Source: Moraxellaceae bacterium AER2_44_116 (lineage in GTDB: Bacteria; Pseudomonadota; Gammaproteobacteria; Pseudomonadales; Moraxellaceae). From it: DNA of 64,000 nucleotides. How positions within the stretch are numbered: the stretch's first letter is position 1; each line of letters opens with the position of its first letter. A model generated the notes under the pieces. The model saw nothing but the letters and a program-made list of their open reading frames with translations, was not told the DNA's origin and did no database searches. This document shows positions 17,831 through 26,204 of this stretch, piece by piece. The position numbers and the translations under genes were made by a program. Location: assembly GCA_006546595.1 (NCBI GenBank), contig VIAD01000002.1:62001-126000 (forward strand), written 5' to 3'.

Positions 17831-19060
17831 CTAAAACCACCATCTCACTCGCCCTTGCCATAAATCTTCAGTCCGCTCCGCTTCTTGGCCGAGCAATATG
17901 GCGCGGGCATCACGGTCGCTGCGTTGCCGTAACCATTCCGTCGAAATGTCCATATCTTTACGTACGCCCCATTTCCAGCCAATCGCTAAGCCATCGCCAT
18001 ACTCTTGATTTGGGTCAGCTGCTTTGTGGTCTTTGTCATATAACCAAAATTTATCATAGCGGATATTCACTTGATGTGTGCCTATTTGTTGACTGAACAG
18101 TACATACCAAGAGCGATAGTCCACAATCAAATCGTGAAACGGCACATAACCCATAATCGTTCGGCCTGTCATATATTGCGCGAGTAAAGTAGTCTTTTGG
18201 TAATGGCCACGTATCGCCAGATGATTAAAGGTGGTGTCCCAAGCCCATTGGCCTGCAACAAAGGCTTTAGGATCGCCACGATTGTCGTAACGCATGGCGG
18301 AAATACTGACTAAATCTAGGTATTGATAAGCAAGATTAGCGTGATAGCCTGTTTTATTATCAATTTCTCTGAAGGATTTAATGCCTTGGATTTGACCTGC
18401 CCAATAGCCATTGCTATCAAAAATGGTTAATTCAGGAAAGGGGACTTGCTCCCAACTGCCTGTCACGCGGTCGCCAATGCTCCAGCCGCGCCATGTTAAT
18501 AAGCCACCCGCAGGGTCATTCCAGCGAAAAGCGGCGGCACTGGCGCGCCAATCATGAGGGCTGCCGACTCGTGTGCCATCATAATGAACCCCCACTTCTG
18601 TACCTAAAGTACGAAGTTCCTCGCCAACCCACGTATTAATGGCGGAGCTACTGATGAGGTAATCCGAAGTCCAGCCTAAGCCTGAATTTTCTAACGAGAG
18701 TTCAGGAAAAAACATGCCGATTTTACTTTGCCAACGCCATGCGCTGGTGGGAATGGGTCGCCATTTGACATAGGCTTCACCTAAAGCTACGCCCTTATCA
18801 CGATGGTCATAACCATTGAGCCAAATATGACTATTAATGGTGTCGGTGAGTTCGGCATGATAATCCAAGATTGCTTGGCCTAATTGAATGGGGCTATCGT
18901 TATCATCAAAGCGTTGTTTATCCAGTCCGTCATTCAGCCAACTGTGTTCGCTGTTGCTATTGAGCAAACGAATATCAATCAGTCCATGCCATTCATCTTC
19001 GTAAGCAAAACAGCTCATTGAAAAGGACGATAGTAGTAAGGGAATGACTATTTTTTTCAT
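17831..19060 (-). CDS. Predicted outer-membrane beta-barrel protein
   Basis: The ATG at 19060 gives 409 aa beginning MKKIVIPLLLSSFSMSCFAYE, a clear signal peptide. The upstream extension of the frame overlaps the previous gene and is rejected. The mature part alternates polar and aromatic residues as in beta strands, is rich in W, Y, D and G, and ends in RVRWWF, a terminal aromatic residue expected for insertion by the BAM complex. It shows no plug domain or TonB box, so a porin-like or alginate-export-like barrel is more likely than a TonB receptor. It is 13 bases downstream of the GGDEF/EAL gene and ends the unit begun by the cupredoxin gene. Confidence 0.7.
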   Translation of the reverse strand: MKKIVIPLLLSSFSMSCFAYEDEWHGLIDIRLLNSNSEHSWLNDGLDKQRFDDNDSPIQLGQAILDYHAELTDTINSHIWLNGYDHRDKGVALGEAYVKWRPIPTSAWRWQSKIGMFFPELSLENSGLGWTSDYLISSSAINTWVGEELRTLGTEVGVHYDGTRVGSPHDWRASAAAFRWNDPAGGLLTWRGWSIGDRVTGSWEQVPFPELTIFDSNGYWAGQIQGIKSFREIDNKTGYHANLAYQYLDLVSISAMRYDNRGDPKAFVAGQWAWDTTFNHLAIRGHYQKTTLLAQYMTGRTIMGYVPFHDLIVDYRSWYVLFSQQIGTHQVNIRYDKFWLYDKDHKAADPNQEYGDGLAIGWKWGVRKDMDISTEWLRQRSDRDARAILLGQEAERTEDLWQGRVRWWF

Positions 19061-19073
19061 TATGATGAACTCA

Positions 19074-21428
19074 TTAAACGATAGGCTGATCGTTTGTCCG
19101 TGAGTGATATTGTTGCCACCATTGTTGAAATTTATCGACAGGCATTGGGCGGCCAATGCCATAGCCTTGGGCTATATCACAGCCATATTGTCTTAAAATG
19201 CGTAAGATGTCTTCACTTTCTACGCCCTCAGCAATCAATATCAAGCCCATATTGTGGCCTAATTCAATCGTTGAACGGACAATAATGGCATCATCCTGAT
19301 TATGATGTAAGTCAATGACGAAGGATTTATCGATTTTCATTTCATGTATAGGCAGGCGTTTGAGTTGCGCCATTGACGAATAACCCGTGCCATAATCATC
19401 CATCGCTAAACGAATACCGAGTTGTCTTAACGCGGTTAATAACTCGACTGCTTTTTCAATATCGTGCATCACGGCACTTTCTGTAACCTCTAATGATAAG
19501 CATTGAGCTGGCAGTTGATGCGTGTTGAGTGCTTGTTGAATTTGATGAACAAATTGCGGGTCTTGAAGATCAACCGATGAAATATTCACCGCCACTTCGA
19601 GTTCAATACCTTGTTGTTGCCAACGGACACATTGCGCTAAAGCGGTATCAATCGCCCATGAGGTTAAAAAGCGAATATTACCTGTTTGCTCGGCTAAAGG
19701 AATAAAGTCGTCAGGAAAAATCAGGCCATGTAAGGGATGTTGCCAGCGCACTAAACATTCGACACTGGTAATCTTGTCCGCGCGAATGTCAAGTTTCGGT
19801 TGATAGTACAACACTAATTCGCCGCGTGAGATTGCCCCTCTCAATTCACTCATTAACGATAAGCGCAGCAAACTATAACGGTTTTGTTGCTGGCTATATA
19901 AGGCACAGGGCAAGCGTTTTTCTTTGGCGACGTACATGGCAATTTCTGCGCGTTGTAACAAGGTGCTTGCTGCTTCGGCGTGATCAGGATACAGCGCAAT
20001 ACCCATAGCGGCATTGACGGACATGGCGATATTTTCAATGACAAAAGCATCATCTAAAATTTGCTTGTAATACATGGCTAAGGCTAAGACTTCGTGCCGC
20101 TCAATGGCGGTTAATAGCACGACAAAGGCATCACCTGAAAAACGGGCAATGGTATCTTGCTCGCGGCGCATCGCCGCTAATCGTTGCGCCACTTGTTGCA
20201 ACAATAAATCACCACTGAGATGGCCAAGCGTGTCGTTAATATCTTTAAAATGATTCAGTCCTAAGACAATAATGGCCGTTGCATGATTAGCGTGTGTATT
20301 AATGTGTTCTTGCAGTAATTGTTGAAAGCGTAAACGGTTAGGCAGTTCGGTTAAAGGGTCATGGTAAGCCGCATAGGCTATTTGCGCTTCACGTTCGGCA
20401 ATCGCGCCACGCATGGTATCAAACTCAGAAAACAACACCTCTACTTCACCTTGGGTGTGCGCTGGTGGCGTAGCGGCATAATCACCTGCACCAATTTTGC
20501 GGACATACTGGGTCAAGGCTAACAAGGGTTTGCTGACGGTGCTAGCAATAAAAAAAGCACTGATAATGGTTAATATTAAGGTGATAAAAGCGATGACTAC
20601 CAGTTGCCAAAATAAGGGTTGATATCCTTGCATCGCTTCTGACAGTGAGCGTTGTAGTACTACCTGCAAATCGCCTTTGATCGGGCTATTGAGATGATTC
20701 AAATAAAAAAGTTGGTCGTTAGCGGCTTGTAGCTTGGTTGAGTTAGCGGAGGCAGTCCAATCAATGGTATTTATAAGAGCGTGGTTTTTTGCCTCTAAAC
20801 TACTGGCCAAAATTGTCGTTTGTTGTGTTGTGCGATAGACAAAAGAAACTTCTAAATCGGTTAACTCGGCTAAATGCCGTGCGGTTGTATCGTTTAACGC
20901 GTAGCCCAGTACAAACCAACCGACTAAATTGGGTGCAGGAGCATAGATGGGCGTGACAAAAAAATGATACAGATGACCGTTTTCGATTAACAGTGCGTCC
21001 CCATGTTCAGTGGTGTTGTGGCTGGTCATCATCGGTAATAATTGATGATTACTCAAGGTGAAATGGCTGTCGGTGGCGGCCAGTAAGTGTCCATTGCCAT
21101 CAACGGCCATTGCTAAATCGGCAGCACTGCGTTGACGAAAATTGTCTAAAACGACGCGTAAAGACTCGACATTTTCTTGTTCAGAAAAATTGGCTATTTC
21201 CGAGCGTAGGCCGAAATCTTGGGTAATCAACGAGGCGATAGCGGCTTGCGTTTTCCGACGCGCATCTAATTCATTACTAAAGACTTGCCAGCCTGAGCGT
21301 AATTGTTGCTCAACTTGTTGGCGTGTATGTTGATAAGTGGTGCGATACACCAATGCGAAGTTAATACACAGCGCAATCAATAATAAGCCGACAAAAAAGA
21401 AGAAAATAGTGCTTCGTAGGCTACGCAT
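19074..21428 (-). CDS. Membrane GGDEF/EAL c-di-GMP protein, degenerate GGDEF
   Basis: The 784-aa protein has an N-terminal helix (about 9-28), a roughly 230-residue periplasmic sensor, a second helix near 275-298, a HAMP-like segment, then GGDEF and EAL domains. The GGDEF motif reads SGDAF, so cyclase activity is doubtful. The EAL domain begins ECLVRW and keeps the metal and catalytic residues by pattern: NISS, LEVTES, DDYGTGYSS, KIDKSF, AEGVES and QGYGIGRP. It is therefore predicted to be a c-di-GMP phosphodiesterase, tuned by its sensor and perhaps by GTP binding to the GGDEF half. It lies 8 bases after the cupredoxin gene and 13 before the barrel gene, suggesting a signalling unit linked to copper or redox state. 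Confidence 0.88.
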   Translation of the reverse strand: MRSLRSTIFFFFVGLLLIALCINFALVYRTTYQHTRQQVEQQLRSGWQVFSNELDARRKTQAAIASLITQDFGLRSEIANFSEQENVESLRVVLDNFRQRSAADLAMAVDGNGHLLAATDSHFTLSNHQLLPMMTSHNTTEHGDALLIENGHLYHFFVTPIYAPAPNLVGWFVLGYALNDTTARHLAELTDLEVSFVYRTTQQTTILASSLEAKNHALINTIDWTASANSTKLQAANDQLFYLNHLNSPIKGDLQVVLQRSLSEAMQGYQPLFWQLVVIAFITLILTIISAFFIASTVSKPLLALTQYVRKIGAGDYAATPPAHTQGEVEVLFSEFDTMRGAIAEREAQIAYAAYHDPLTELPNRLRFQQLLQEHINTHANHATAIIVLGLNHFKDINDTLGHLSGDLLLQQVAQRLAAMRREQDTIARFSGDAFVVLLTAIERHEVLALAMYYKQILDDAFVIENIAMSVNAAMGIALYPDHAEAASTLLQRAEIAMYVAKEKRLPCALYSQQQNRYSLLRLSLMSELRGAISRGELVLYYQPKLDIRADKITSVECLVRWQHPLHGLIFPDDFIPLAEQTGNIRFLTSWAIDTALAQCVRWQQQGIELEVAVNISSVDLQDPQFVHQIQQALNTHQLPAQCLSLEVTESAVMHDIEKAVELLTALRQLGIRLAMDDYGTGYSSMAQLKRLPIHEMKIDKSFVIDLHHNQDDAIIVRSTIELGHNMGLILIAEGVESEDILRILRQYGCDIAQGYGIGRPMPVDKFQQWWQQYHSRTNDQPIV

Positions 21429-21436
21429 AGTGAACC

Positions 21437-22069
21437 TCAGTAACCGTGTGCGCTGCGGCGCAAATCAGGTTTTAACGGTTTTTTTAGCGTTAACGTCATC
21501 TCGTTATTATTGATGGGAAAGGCTAGGTTTTCTGGCTTATCGTTAATCTGCGGATGCCACAGGTGAACTTGTTTTGCTCCTCCTTCAGGCTCTTTAATCC
21601 GAGCAAAACCTTTCGTATCAGTTTGACTAAAATAAGGAGTTTCTAGCACCACGACATAGGCCAGCATCCAATCATGGATATTACAACCCAGTGTCACGAT
21701 GCCTGCTTTATCAAAAAGCATGGTGTGATTGGTTTGGCTCGATGGCGACAGTTTTAATTCAAAGCGTTTTGCGGGAGAAAAAGAATAAACGTGATGGTTA
21801 ATGGAGTCAGAGTTTGGAAAGTCGACAATCGTGCCGACTTGGACAGGCAAAATATAAGGCACAAAGGTTTTGTGTAGCTGATCCATCACCGCATTGTGTT
21901 TGTTGTTATCGGCGATATTAGGGGTTAACCAAACAACGGCTTCACTTAATGGTTTATTGTCTACGGTTAATACACGAAATGATAAATCTTTGGCCTGAGC
22001 ATTGTTGCAACATGCTGCCAGTACTGCGTATTGCAAGCCATAATAACAACGACGCAGCGGAGAAGGCAT
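21437..22069 (-). CDS. Periplasmic cupredoxin-like protein (methylamine-utilization-like)
   Basis: The 210-aa product starts with a signal peptide (about residues 1-26). Its second half shows type-1 copper features: SINHHVYSF supplies a histidine, and LGCNIHDWM gives a Cys-x3-His-x2-Met arrangement, near the C-H-M ligand set of plastocyanin and amicyanin. A carboxypeptidase-regulatory-like segment (VDNKPLSEAVVWL) precedes it. Such proteins are often labelled methylamine utilization protein, with no proof of that role. GGAAGAG precedes the ATG. It is the first gene of the cupredoxin, GGDEF/EAL and barrel unit. Confidence 0.78.
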   Translation of the reverse strand: MPSPLRRCYYGLQYAVLAACCNNAQAKDLSFRVLTVDNKPLSEAVVWLTPNIADNNKHNAVMDQLHKTFVPYILPVQVGTIVDFPNSDSINHHVYSFSPAKRFELKLSPSSQTNHTMLFDKAGIVTLGCNIHDWMLAYVVVLETPYFSQTDTKGFARIKEPEGGAKQVHLWHPQINDKPENLAFPINNNEMTLTLKKPLKPDLRRSAHGY

Positions 22070-22172
22070 CTTGCTCTTCCTGCATGAAAATGATGGCTAA
22101 CTATTAGTCTGATTAGGTCAGCACGTCAAGCTAAGTACAGGGAATTATGAGGATTATTTCGCTTGCTTTGGC

Positions 22173-22904
22173 TTACTCCGAATCCAACTGTCGTTTAAAA
22201 TTAAACAGCGCGCATTCAGGCTTGAGCGTATATAAAGCCGCAGGACGACCTGCACCTTCTTGTTTGCTTTGACCTGTTGCCGTTAACACTTGTTCTCGCT
22301 CTAAACGACGGCGAAACGATTTTTTTTCAATCTCATAACCCATAATAATTTCATAGGCGTGTTGCAACTCGGTCAAGGTGAAGGGCGCGGGAATGAGATT
22401 GGCAGGAATCAAACTATATAACACTTTGGCGCGAATACGGGTTAATGCCATTGCCAATAACTGTTGATGGTCAAAAGCTAAGTTGAGCGTTAAGGCAATA
22501 GTAATGTCTTGCCACTGGCTTTGTTCTGAACCTGTTTGTGGTAAAGCGACATAGGGAATCAGTGCGAAATAAACGGCAGTCATCGACCAACCACGCGGGT
22601 CGCGGCTGTTATTACCGATGGTGACTAATTGTTCTAAATAGGGAGTCGTAATACCCGTTTTTTTCGCCAGCACTCTCAATGCAGTCGCTTCTAAGTTGTC
22701 ATCACCTCGAATATCAACAAAACCACCTGCCAATGCCCAACGGTCTTTATGCGGATGGTCGCTACGTTTGACGCATAAGACTTTAAGATGGTCTTCATGC
22801 AGCGTAAAAATACACACATCTACGGACGCTAAGGGAATAGGGTAGTCGTGAATACTGTACGCAGCGAGAAAGTCGGCTTCGGTGGTGTGGGTTGGCTGTG
22901 GCAT
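22173..22904 (-). CDS. nrtR: NrtR-type transcriptional regulator of NAD metabolism
   Basis: NrtR proteins combine a Nudix-like effector domain, which senses ADP-ribose or related NAD metabolites, with a C-terminal winged helix. The ATG at 22904 gives 243 aa; an upstream TTG lies inside a repeat. The Nudix-box region GGFVDIRGDDNLEATAL-RVLAKKTG has lost the catalytic REUxEE glutamates (KK in their place), as expected for a sensor rather than a hydrolase. The C-terminal third, from FTLTELQHAYEI to RRLEREQVL, fits the winged helix. It is divergent from nadV, its expected target. Confidence 0.88.
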   Translation of the reverse strand: MPQPTHTTEADFLAAYSIHDYPIPLASVDVCIFTLHEDHLKVLCVKRSDHPHKDRWALAGGFVDIRGDDNLEATALRVLAKKTGITTPYLEQLVTIGNNSRDPRGWSMTAVYFALIPYVALPQTGSEQSQWQDITIALTLNLAFDHQQLLAMALTRIRAKVLYSLIPANLIPAPFTLTELQHAYEIIMGYEIEKKSFRRRLEREQVLTATGQSKQEGAGRPAALYTLKPECALFNFKRQLDSE

Positions 22905-22924
22905 GACATTCTTCACATAATTCG

Positions 22925-22952
22925 GTAGGGGCAAATAATCATTTGCCCCTAC
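22925..22952. repeat. Palindromic TAGGGGC repeat
   Basis: GTAGGGGCAAAT (22925-22936) and ATTTGCCCCTAC (22941-22952) form a perfect 12-bp stem with a 4-nt loop. A related, longer element lies at 62631-62693. It sits between nrtR and nadV and is likely a dispersed palindromic repeat rather than an operator. Confidence 0.7.
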
Positions 22953-22997
22953 GGTTCTAACGATTAAAAATATTTTTTAAATTATAACAGAAAGTGC

Positions 22998-23027
22998 TTG
23001 CTTAATTAGTGTCTCTAGGACAATATA
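22998..23027 (+). promoter_or_regulatory. Candidate nadV promoter with a possible NrtR operator
   Basis: TTGCTT (22998-23003) can act as -35 and AATATA (23022-23027) as -10, 18 bases apart. Between and across them lies TGTC-N5-GACA (23010-23013 with 23019-23022), a short inverted repeat. A regulator bound here would block the promoter. Assignment to NrtR rests only on position and symmetry. Confidence 0.35.
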
Positions 23028-23036
23028 TAAACATGC

Positions 23037-23061
23037 AACGCGGTAGGGGTTCTACCACGTT
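23037..23061 (+). promoter_or_regulatory. Leader hairpin upstream of nadV
   Basis: AACGCGGTAG (23037-23046) pairs with CTACCACGTT (23052-23061) with one mismatch over a 5-nt loop. It would be in the nadV leader if transcription starts near 23034. It could be a second operator half-site pair or an RNA element; the sequence does not decide. Confidence 0.35.
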
Positions 23062-23127
23062 GAAGAAAGCCAAGCAGGATAGACCTACTCGGCGAGTACT
23101 TAAAACAAAATGACTGGGGATTCCATC

Positions 23128-24543
23128 ATGAGCAACATTCTTCTTAATGCTGATTCGTACAAAGCCTCGCACTTTTTACAATATCCACAAAACACTTCGA
23201 CTGTTTCGAGCTATATCGAGTCTCGTGGTGGCTTGTTTGAGGCGACGTTATTTTTTGGTTTACAGGCTTTTATCAAACAAACGCTACTCAAACCATTCAA
23301 CCAAGCCGATATTGATGAAGCAGATGAATTATTAACCGCTCATGGTGTGCCGTTTAATCGTGCAGGTTGGCAATATATTTTGGATAACTATAACGGCTAT
23401 TTACCCTTAGAAATCCAAGCTGTGCCCGAAGGTTCAGTCGTTGCCACACACAATGTTTTAGTGCAAGTACAAAACACTGATGCCAATTGTGCTTGGTTAA
23501 CTAGTTATATTGAAACAGCGTTATTACGCGCTGTGTGGTATCCAACAACGGTTGCGACGGTTTCTTACCAATGCAAACAAGTGATTGCCCGTTATTTGGC
23601 CGTAACAGCAGACAGCATGGACGGCTTACTTTTTAAGCTTCACGACTTCGGTGCAAGGGGCGCAAGCAGCGAAGATACCGCCGCACTTGGTGGCATGGCG
23701 CACTTAGTTAATTTTATGGGTAGCGATACCGTCAATGCGATCGTTGCCGCACGTCGTTATTACCAAGAGCCAATGGCAGGCTTTTCTATTCCTGCGGCTG
23801 AACACAGCACGATTACTAGCTGGGGGCGTGATGGCGAAAAAGACGCTTACGCCAATATGCTCAAGCAATTTGGTGGTGAGGGTAAATTAGTAGCGGTGGT
23901 GAGTGACTCTTATGACTTATGGAATGCCATTGATAATCTTTGGGGTGATGAGTTACGCGATGCGGTAATCAATAGCGGTGGTACATTGGTGATTCGTCCT
24001 GACAGTGGTGATCCTGTGCAAATTGTTAGCACCACTATTGAAAAATTGATGGCGAAGTTTGGCTATACCGTCAATAGCAAAGGCTATAAAGTATTACCTG
24101 CTTGTGTGCGTGTGATTCAAGGCGATGGTATTTGCTTGGCAACCATTGAAGCGATTTTGGTTGAATTGCAACAACGTGAATTATCTGCCGACAATATTGC
24201 CTTTGGTATGGGCGGTGAGTTGTTGCAAAAAGTGAATCGGGATACGCAAAAATTCGCCATGAAAGCCTCGGCCGCTTGTGTGAATGGTGACTGGCGTGAT
24301 GTGTATAAAGACCCCATTACCGATAGCGGCAAACGTAGTAAACGCGGTCGTTTAGCGTTGATTCGTACTGAAGATGGCCAAGTTGCAACTGTGCGTGAAG
24401 ATGAATTGGCAGGCCGTGAAAACGTATTACGGGCAGTGTATCGCAATGGTGAGTTGTTAGTGAATGAGTGTTTTGCTGAGATTAGAGCGAGAGCTATTAT
24501 TAAACCTGCCTTAAAGAGAGCGTCTTTATTTACTTGGCGTTAG
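23128..24543 (+). CDS. nadV: Nicotinamide phosphoribosyltransferase
   Basis: NadV (NAMPT) joins nicotinamide and PRPP to make NMN, the first step of the deamidation-free NAD salvage route. The ATG at 23128 with TGGGGA at good spacing gives 471 aa; the ATG at 23110 has no ribosome site. Family signatures are NADSYKASHFLQYP at the N-terminus, HDFGARG, AAEHS with the catalytic-type histidine, and IRPDSGDP for the phosphoribosyl pocket. It starts a run of NAD and ADP-ribose related genes and faces nrtR. The three genes that follow are on the same strand with small gaps, so co-transcription is likely. Confidence 0.95.
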   Translation: MSNILLNADSYKASHFLQYPQNTSTVSSYIESRGGLFEATLFFGLQAFIKQTLLKPFNQADIDEADELLTAHGVPFNRAGWQYILDNYNGYLPLEIQAVPEGSVVATHNVLVQVQNTDANCAWLTSYIETALLRAVWYPTTVATVSYQCKQVIARYLAVTADSMDGLLFKLHDFGARGASSEDTAALGGMAHLVNFMGSDTVNAIVAARRYYQEPMAGFSIPAAEHSTITSWGRDGEKDAYANMLKQFGGEGKLVAVVSDSYDLWNAIDNLWGDELRDAVINSGGTLVIRPDSGDPVQIVSTTIEKLMAKFGYTVNSKGYKVLPACVRVIQGDGICLATIEAILVELQQRELSADNIAFGMGGELLQKVNRDTQKFAMKASAACVNGDWRDVYKDPITDSGKRSKRGRLALIRTEDGQVATVREDELAGRENVLRAVYRNGELLVNECFAEIRARAIIKPALKRASLFTWR

Positions 24544-24568
24544 GAGCGCCAGTTGATGAGGTTATTTA

Positions 24569-25063
24569 ATGAATGCAGTAAAACTGTTAAATGATCATCA
24601 TCGAGCCATACAGGTAAAGTCGCCTATGTCATTTAGGCATGTTGCGGGTAAAACTGTTTTTTTAGCTGGAACGATAGATGAAGGTAAAAGTATAGATTGG
24701 CAAGCATTTTTGGTCTCTCAGCTTGACGATTTAGAGGTGGTTATTTTAAACCCTAGGCGCGAAGTATGGGATAGCTCAAGGGGTGTTGAAACTACATATT
24801 TAAAAGAGCAAGTGGATTGGGAGCTGGATGCACTCGAAAAGGCAAATTATATATTTATGTATTTTGCGCCTAACAGCTATGCACCTATCTCTTTGTTAGA
24901 GCTTGGATTGTATGCCAAAAGTGGAAAACTCATTGTTGTATGCCCAGAAGGATATTGGAAAAAAGGAAATGTCGATATTGTGGCAAAGAAATTTGCTATT
25001 CCTTTGTTTGACGATATTTCTATAGGAGTAAAGCACTTAAGAAGTTTGATCTGTCAAATTTAG
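24569..25063 (+). CDS. Nucleoside 2-deoxyribosyltransferase-like protein
   Basis: The 164-aa product matches the Rossmann-like family that cleaves or exchanges N-glycosidic bonds of nucleosides. Visible features: VFLAGTID near residue 30, LNPRREVWD, a KEQVDWELDALEKANYIFM segment (split: EQVDWELD, then ALEKAN) and APISLLELGLYAKSGK with the conserved glutamate that acts as nucleophile in the family. The substrate is unknown; next to NadV, a macrodomain and NADAR, an NAD- or ADP-ribose-related glycosidic substrate is possible. It starts 25 bases after nadV and ends 13 before the macrodomain ATG. Confidence 0.78.
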   Translation: MNAVKLLNDHHRAIQVKSPMSFRHVAGKTVFLAGTIDEGKSIDWQAFLVSQLDDLEVVILNPRREVWDSSRGVETTYLKEQVDWELDALEKANYIFMYFAPNSYAPISLLELGLYAKSGKLIVVCPEGYWKKGNVDIVAKKFAIPLFDDISIGVKHLRSLICQI

Positions 25064-25076
25064 TTTGAGGCGTGTC

Positions 25077-25532
25077 ATGTATATTAAACAAGGCGACTTG
25101 ATTCAATTAGCTTTAGCAGGTGAGTTTGATGTCATTGTTCATGGTTGTAACTGTCATTGTCAAATGGGTCGAGGCATTGCTTTAACCATTAAAGAGCAAT
25201 TGCCTGAAGCCTATGTGGCCGACTGCCAAACACCTAAAAGTGATAAATCCAAACTTGGCACGATATCGATTGCTGAAATAAAGCGAGGTGAAACACAGTT
25301 TATTGTCGTCAATGCTTACACGCAGTTTGATTGGGCAGGAAGTGGCGTTAAAGCAGATTATCATGCGATTAGACAAGTGATGAAAGCCATTAAAACAGCG
25401 TTTTTAGGTAAGCGAATTGGCTATCCTAAAATCGGCGCAGGTTTGGCGGGTGGCGATTGGGATATTATTTATCCCATCATTTGTGAGGAGCTGGCAGGGG
25501 AGCATCATACGTATGTTAAGTATCAATCATAA
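25077..25532 (+). CDS. Macrodomain protein (ADP-ribose binding or processing)
   Basis: Macrodomains bind ADP-ribose and many remove it from proteins, nucleic acids or ADP-ribose-1''-phosphate. The ATG at 25077 after TGAGG gives 151 aa, a single macrodomain. The loop VHGCNCHCQMGRGIA and the later YPKIGAGLAGGDW correspond to the two phosphate-binding loops. The MGRGIA form is seen in the ALC1/TARG1/DarG-like class, but the aspartate that follows GxGL in TARG1 is alanine here, so the catalytic mode is open. No DarT-like toxin is next to it. Its last 20 bases overlap the start of the NADAR gene. Confidence 0.88.
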   Translation: MYIKQGDLIQLALAGEFDVIVHGCNCHCQMGRGIALTIKEQLPEAYVADCQTPKSDKSKLGTISIAEIKRGETQFIVVNAYTQFDWAGSGVKADYHAIRQVMKAIKTAFLGKRIGYPKIGAGLAGGDWDIIYPIICEELAGEHHTYVKYQS

Positions 25533-26064
25533 AGAACAACTGATTACCCAGATTAATCAAGGTTTAACCCCTAAGTATTTATTCTTTTGGGGACATTCAC
25601 AATCACCAACAGGTGAAGTGACTAAAAGCTGTTTAAGCCAGTGGTATGAGTCATCCTTCACCATAGATGGCTTACGTTATTTAACCGCCGAACATTATAT
25701 GATGGCGCAAAAAGCAAGATTATTTGCTGACGATGCTACTTTTTCCCAAATTATGGCTTGTTCGCATCCCAACGAAGCTAAACAACTGGGTCGAATGGTT
25801 AAAAATTTTGATGCTCAGGTTTGGGAGAACCATCGTTTTGAGATTGTGGTACAGGGAAACTTAGCAAAATTTAGCCAAAATCCAGCGTTAAAAGCATTTT
25901 TATTGGCAACAGGTACGAGAGTTTTAGTCGAAGCGAGTCCTGTCGATAATATTTGGGGCATTGGTTTGGCTCAAGATCATGCCCATGCTCAACAGCCTCA
26001 TCATTGGCGCGGACTCAATTTATTGGGCTTTGCGTTGATGGTCGTACGAGAAAAATTGTGCTAG
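25513..26064 (+). CDS. NADAR-domain protein (YbiA/DUF1768 family)
   Basis: NADAR proteins are N-glycosidases related to YbiA; members of this family reverse guanine ADP-ribosylation of DNA or cleave riboflavin intermediates. The ATG at 25513, overlapping the macrodomain gene by 20 bases, gives 183 aa. Family positions are visible: LFFWGHS near the N-terminus, LTAEHYMMAQKARLF, VDNIWGIGL and LNLLGFALMVVRE at the end. The upstream part of the frame lies within the macrodomain gene and is not used. With the macrodomain it suggests removal or recycling of ADP-ribose. Confidence 0.87.
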   Translation: MLSINHKEQLITQINQGLTPKYLFFWGHSQSPTGEVTKSCLSQWYESSFTIDGLRYLTAEHYMMAQKARLFADDATFSQIMACSHPNEAKQLGRMVKNFDAQVWENHRFEIVVQGNLAKFSQNPALKAFLLATGTRVLVEASPVDNIWGIGLAQDHAHAQQPHHWRGLNLLGFALMVVREKLC

Positions 26065-26204
26065 AAATAACCGTTCAGTCTGTTTTTTGAACCGCTTATC
26101 GTAAATGCTCCGCCAGTTGTTCGACAAGTAGTCAGCTTTTCGCTGGATTGCAACATAACATTTATATGCTCATCCTGCATCGCATCTTCTTAGGATGAAC
26201 GCTT

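Noticed and set aside
22905..22934. TTG start extending nrtR into the palindromic repeat
   Set aside because: The extension would be encoded by a mobile-type palindrome; ATG at 22904 fits the family better.
25417..25512. N-terminal extension of the NADAR frame
   Set aside because: It lies within the macrodomain gene and does not match the family; the ATG at 25513 gives a normal NADAR protein.
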